13,335 bases of DNA, taken from the NCBI GenBank assembly GCA_947455805.1, contig CANGSN010000040.1, positions 1-13,335 of the forward strand, given 5' to 3'. A program made the position numbers and the translations under genes. Below the pieces are notes generated by a model. That model saw nothing but the letters and a program-made list of their open reading frames with translations, did no database searches and was not told the DNA's origin. The stretch is from Planctomycetota bacterium (GTDB lineage Bacteria; Planctomycetota; UBA1135; UBA2386). Numbering within the stretch: position 1 is the first letter of the stretch; each line of letters begins with the position of its first letter. Of the stretch, positions 12,342 through 13,335 are shown in pieces.

Positions 12342-12782
12342 ATGCTCGCCTTCGCCTCCCACCACGCGCTCGCCAACCCGGTCGCGTTCCCGTCGCACAT
12401 GACGCTGGAGCTGTGGCTGCTCGCGCTCGTGGCGATGGTGGCCGAGATCACGGTCGCATCGCGGCTGCTGCGGCGAATCCTGACCATCCAACGTCCGGCC
12501 GGGATGCTGGTGCTGCTGAACAGCGCGTCGTGGATCGTGTTCCTGCTCGCCGTGGACGACCTGACGCCGACGTCCTACCCGGCGTGGCGCACGGTCGCGT
12601 ACCTCGAAGGCTGCGTCGTGCTGGTCGAGTTCCTGGTGCTGTGGCTCGTCGTGCGTGCATCGAACGCGCTGCGGCCCGACCTGCGCCACGACATGGCGAA
12701 GGTCTTCGCGGTGTCGCTGATCGCCAACCTGGTGTCGATCGCGATCAGCATCCTGCCGTGGATCCTGGCGCTGGCCGCGTGA
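12342..12782 (+). CDS. Four-helix membrane protein, unknown function
   Basis: A 146-residue integral membrane protein that I do not recognise. Predicted membrane segments: about 22-40 (LELWLLALVAMVAEITVA), 54-71 (GMLVLLNSASWIVFLLAV), 84-104 (VAYLEGCVVLVEFLVLWLVV) and 121-145 (VFAVSLIANLVSIAISILPW). Acidic residues within or near helices (E35, E89, E96) and a basic loop RLLRRIL after helix 1 put the first loop inside by the positive-inside rule. The length and four-helix layout resemble many small unassigned bacterial membrane proteins. It starts 23 nt after the lipoprotein gene and may share its transcript or use the TAGCAT box. Confidence 0.8.
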   Translation: MLAFASHHALANPVAFPSHMTLELWLLALVAMVAEITVASRLLRRILTIQRPAGMLVLLNSASWIVFLLAVDDLTPTSYPAWRTVAYLEGCVVLVEFLVLWLVVRASNALRPDLRHDMAKVFAVSLIANLVSIAISILPWILALAA

Positions 12783-12801
12783 CCCCATCGGCGCCCCGCG
12801 C

Positions 12802-12829
12802 TTGCCAAGCGTGCCGCACCACCTACCCT
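12802..12829 (+). promoter_or_regulatory. Putative promoter of the DinB-family gene, leaderless
   Basis: TTGCCA (12802-12807; 5 of 6 to TTGACA) and TACCCT (12824-12829) are 16 bp apart. The -10-like box ends 6 nt before the ATG at 12836, placing the start of transcription on the A of the ATG. This is the best-formed example of the pattern in the window. Confidence 0.6.
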
Positions 12830-12835
12830 CTGGCG

Positions 12836-13335
12836 ATGACGTTCGATCTCGCCGAAGGAACCGCCTTCCTTTCGCGCACTCCCGCGATGTTCACCACGTG
12901 GCTCGGCGAGCTGCCCGAGCCCTGGCTGCGCTGCAACGAAGGGCCACAGACGTGGAACGCGATCGACGTGCTCGGCCACCTGATCGAAGCCGAGCGCCAC
13001 GACTGGCTGCCGCGCGTGCGCCATCTGCTACAGCATGGCGAGGCCCTGCCGTTCCCGCCGTTCGATCGCTTCGCACAACTGCGCCAACCGCCGCGCACGA
13101 TGCGACAGCTGCAGGCGGAGTTCGCGACGTGCCGCGCGCAGAGCCTCGCCGAACTGGCGAGCCTGCAGCTGACGGCCGCCGACCTGCAGCGCCGCGGCCG
13201 CCATCCAGAGTTCGGCAGCGTCACGCTCGGCGAACTGCTCGCCACCTGGGTGGCGCACGACCTGACGCACATCACCCAGGTCGCGCGCGTGATGGCGAGG
13301 CGACTGGCGACCGACGTCGGCCCCTGGCGCACCTA
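12836..13335 (+). CDS. DinB-family protein, 3' end outside window
   Basis: The frame is open from the ATG at 12836 to the window edge, 166 residues with no stop; the family is usually 150-180 residues, so little is missing. It has the DinB/YfiT-like four-helix bundle pattern. TWNAIDVLGHLIEAERHDW carries H48, and LLATWVAHDLTHITQVARVM carries H141 and H145. Together these three His residues form the metal site (commonly Ni2+ or Zn2+) of the superfamily. DinB-like proteins include thiol-dependent transferases and many members of unknown function; the E. coli SOS gene of the same name is unrelated. It is cytoplasmic, with no signal peptide. It has its own predicted leaderless promoter, 53 bp after the preceding gene. 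Confidence 0.9.
   Translation, partial: MTFDLAEGTAFLSRTPAMFTTWLGELPEPWLRCNEGPQTWNAIDVLGHLIEAERHDWLPRVRHLLQHGEALPFPPFDRFAQLRQPPRTMRQLQAEFATCRAQSLAELASLQLTAADLQRRGRHPEFGSVTLGELLATWVAHDLTHITQVARVMARRLATDVGPWRT

Noticed and set aside
1..13335. CRISPR arrays, transposons, integrases, toxin-antitoxin or defence genes
   Set aside because: I read both strands and found no regularly spaced long repeats, transposase motifs, paired inverted ends or recognised defence domains.

Overview
This is a GC-rich (roughly two-thirds G+C) bacterial chromosomal window with a mixed housekeeping and cell-envelope gene set. The combination of an ATP-dependent PEP carboxykinase, a secreted DUF885 protein, a SASA-type (sialate O-acetylesterase-like) esterase, DUF1579, carboxypeptidase-regulatory-like repeats, dodecin and DinB fits a free-living Planctomycetota-like or other environmental GC-rich lineage. 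That placement is inference from gene families; there is no rRNA or other marker here. I see no mobile element, CRISPR array, phage, defence or biosynthetic cluster.

Layout. 1-1158 (+) is the 3' part of an unrecognised protein, convergent with a small 2-oxoglutarate/Fe(II) oxygenase at 1172-1771 (-). A tRNA-Arg(ACG) gene (1913-1989, -) is followed on its 3' side by a hairpin and TGCTGG-rich sequence. It is divergent from pckA (2148-3728, +). A structured spacer leads to a secreted DUF885 putative metallopeptidase (3887-5575, +). Next come a 13-bp tandem repeat, a terminator hairpin and tRNA-Asn(GTT) (5719-5794, -). About 460 bp without a convincing gene (5858-6317) precede two minus-strand secreted proteins, each built from an internal duplication: a two-domain DUF1579 protein (6318-7388) and a two-domain SASA esterase whose second domain has lost its catalytic residues (7551-9206). 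Divergent from these is a plus-strand run: dodecin (9370-9600), a small membrane protein (9625-10032), a secreted four-repeat carboxypeptidase-regulatory-like protein (10098-11168), a putative lipoprotein (11215-12318), a four-helix membrane protein (12342-12782) and a 3'-truncated DinB-family protein (12836-13335).

Regulation. Several genes carry a -10-like hexamer (TAGCAT, TACCAT or TACCCT) only 6-8 nt before the ATG and have no Shine-Dalgarno sequence, which predicts leaderless mRNAs. Other genes (dodecin, DUF1579) carry a strong Shine-Dalgarno. The two tRNA genes share a different -10-like element, GCTARGTT(T)CC, at a spacing expected for a promoter; a third copy lies next to tRNA-Arg on the opposite strand.

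Functionally, pckA links oxaloacetate to PEP in central metabolism, dodecin binds and buffers flavin, and most of the rest are exported or membrane proteins of unknown role. I did not find a clear new multi-gene system. The most useful leads are the leaderless-promoter pattern, the shared tRNA promoter and 3' architecture, and the catalytic-plus-dead tandem esterase.
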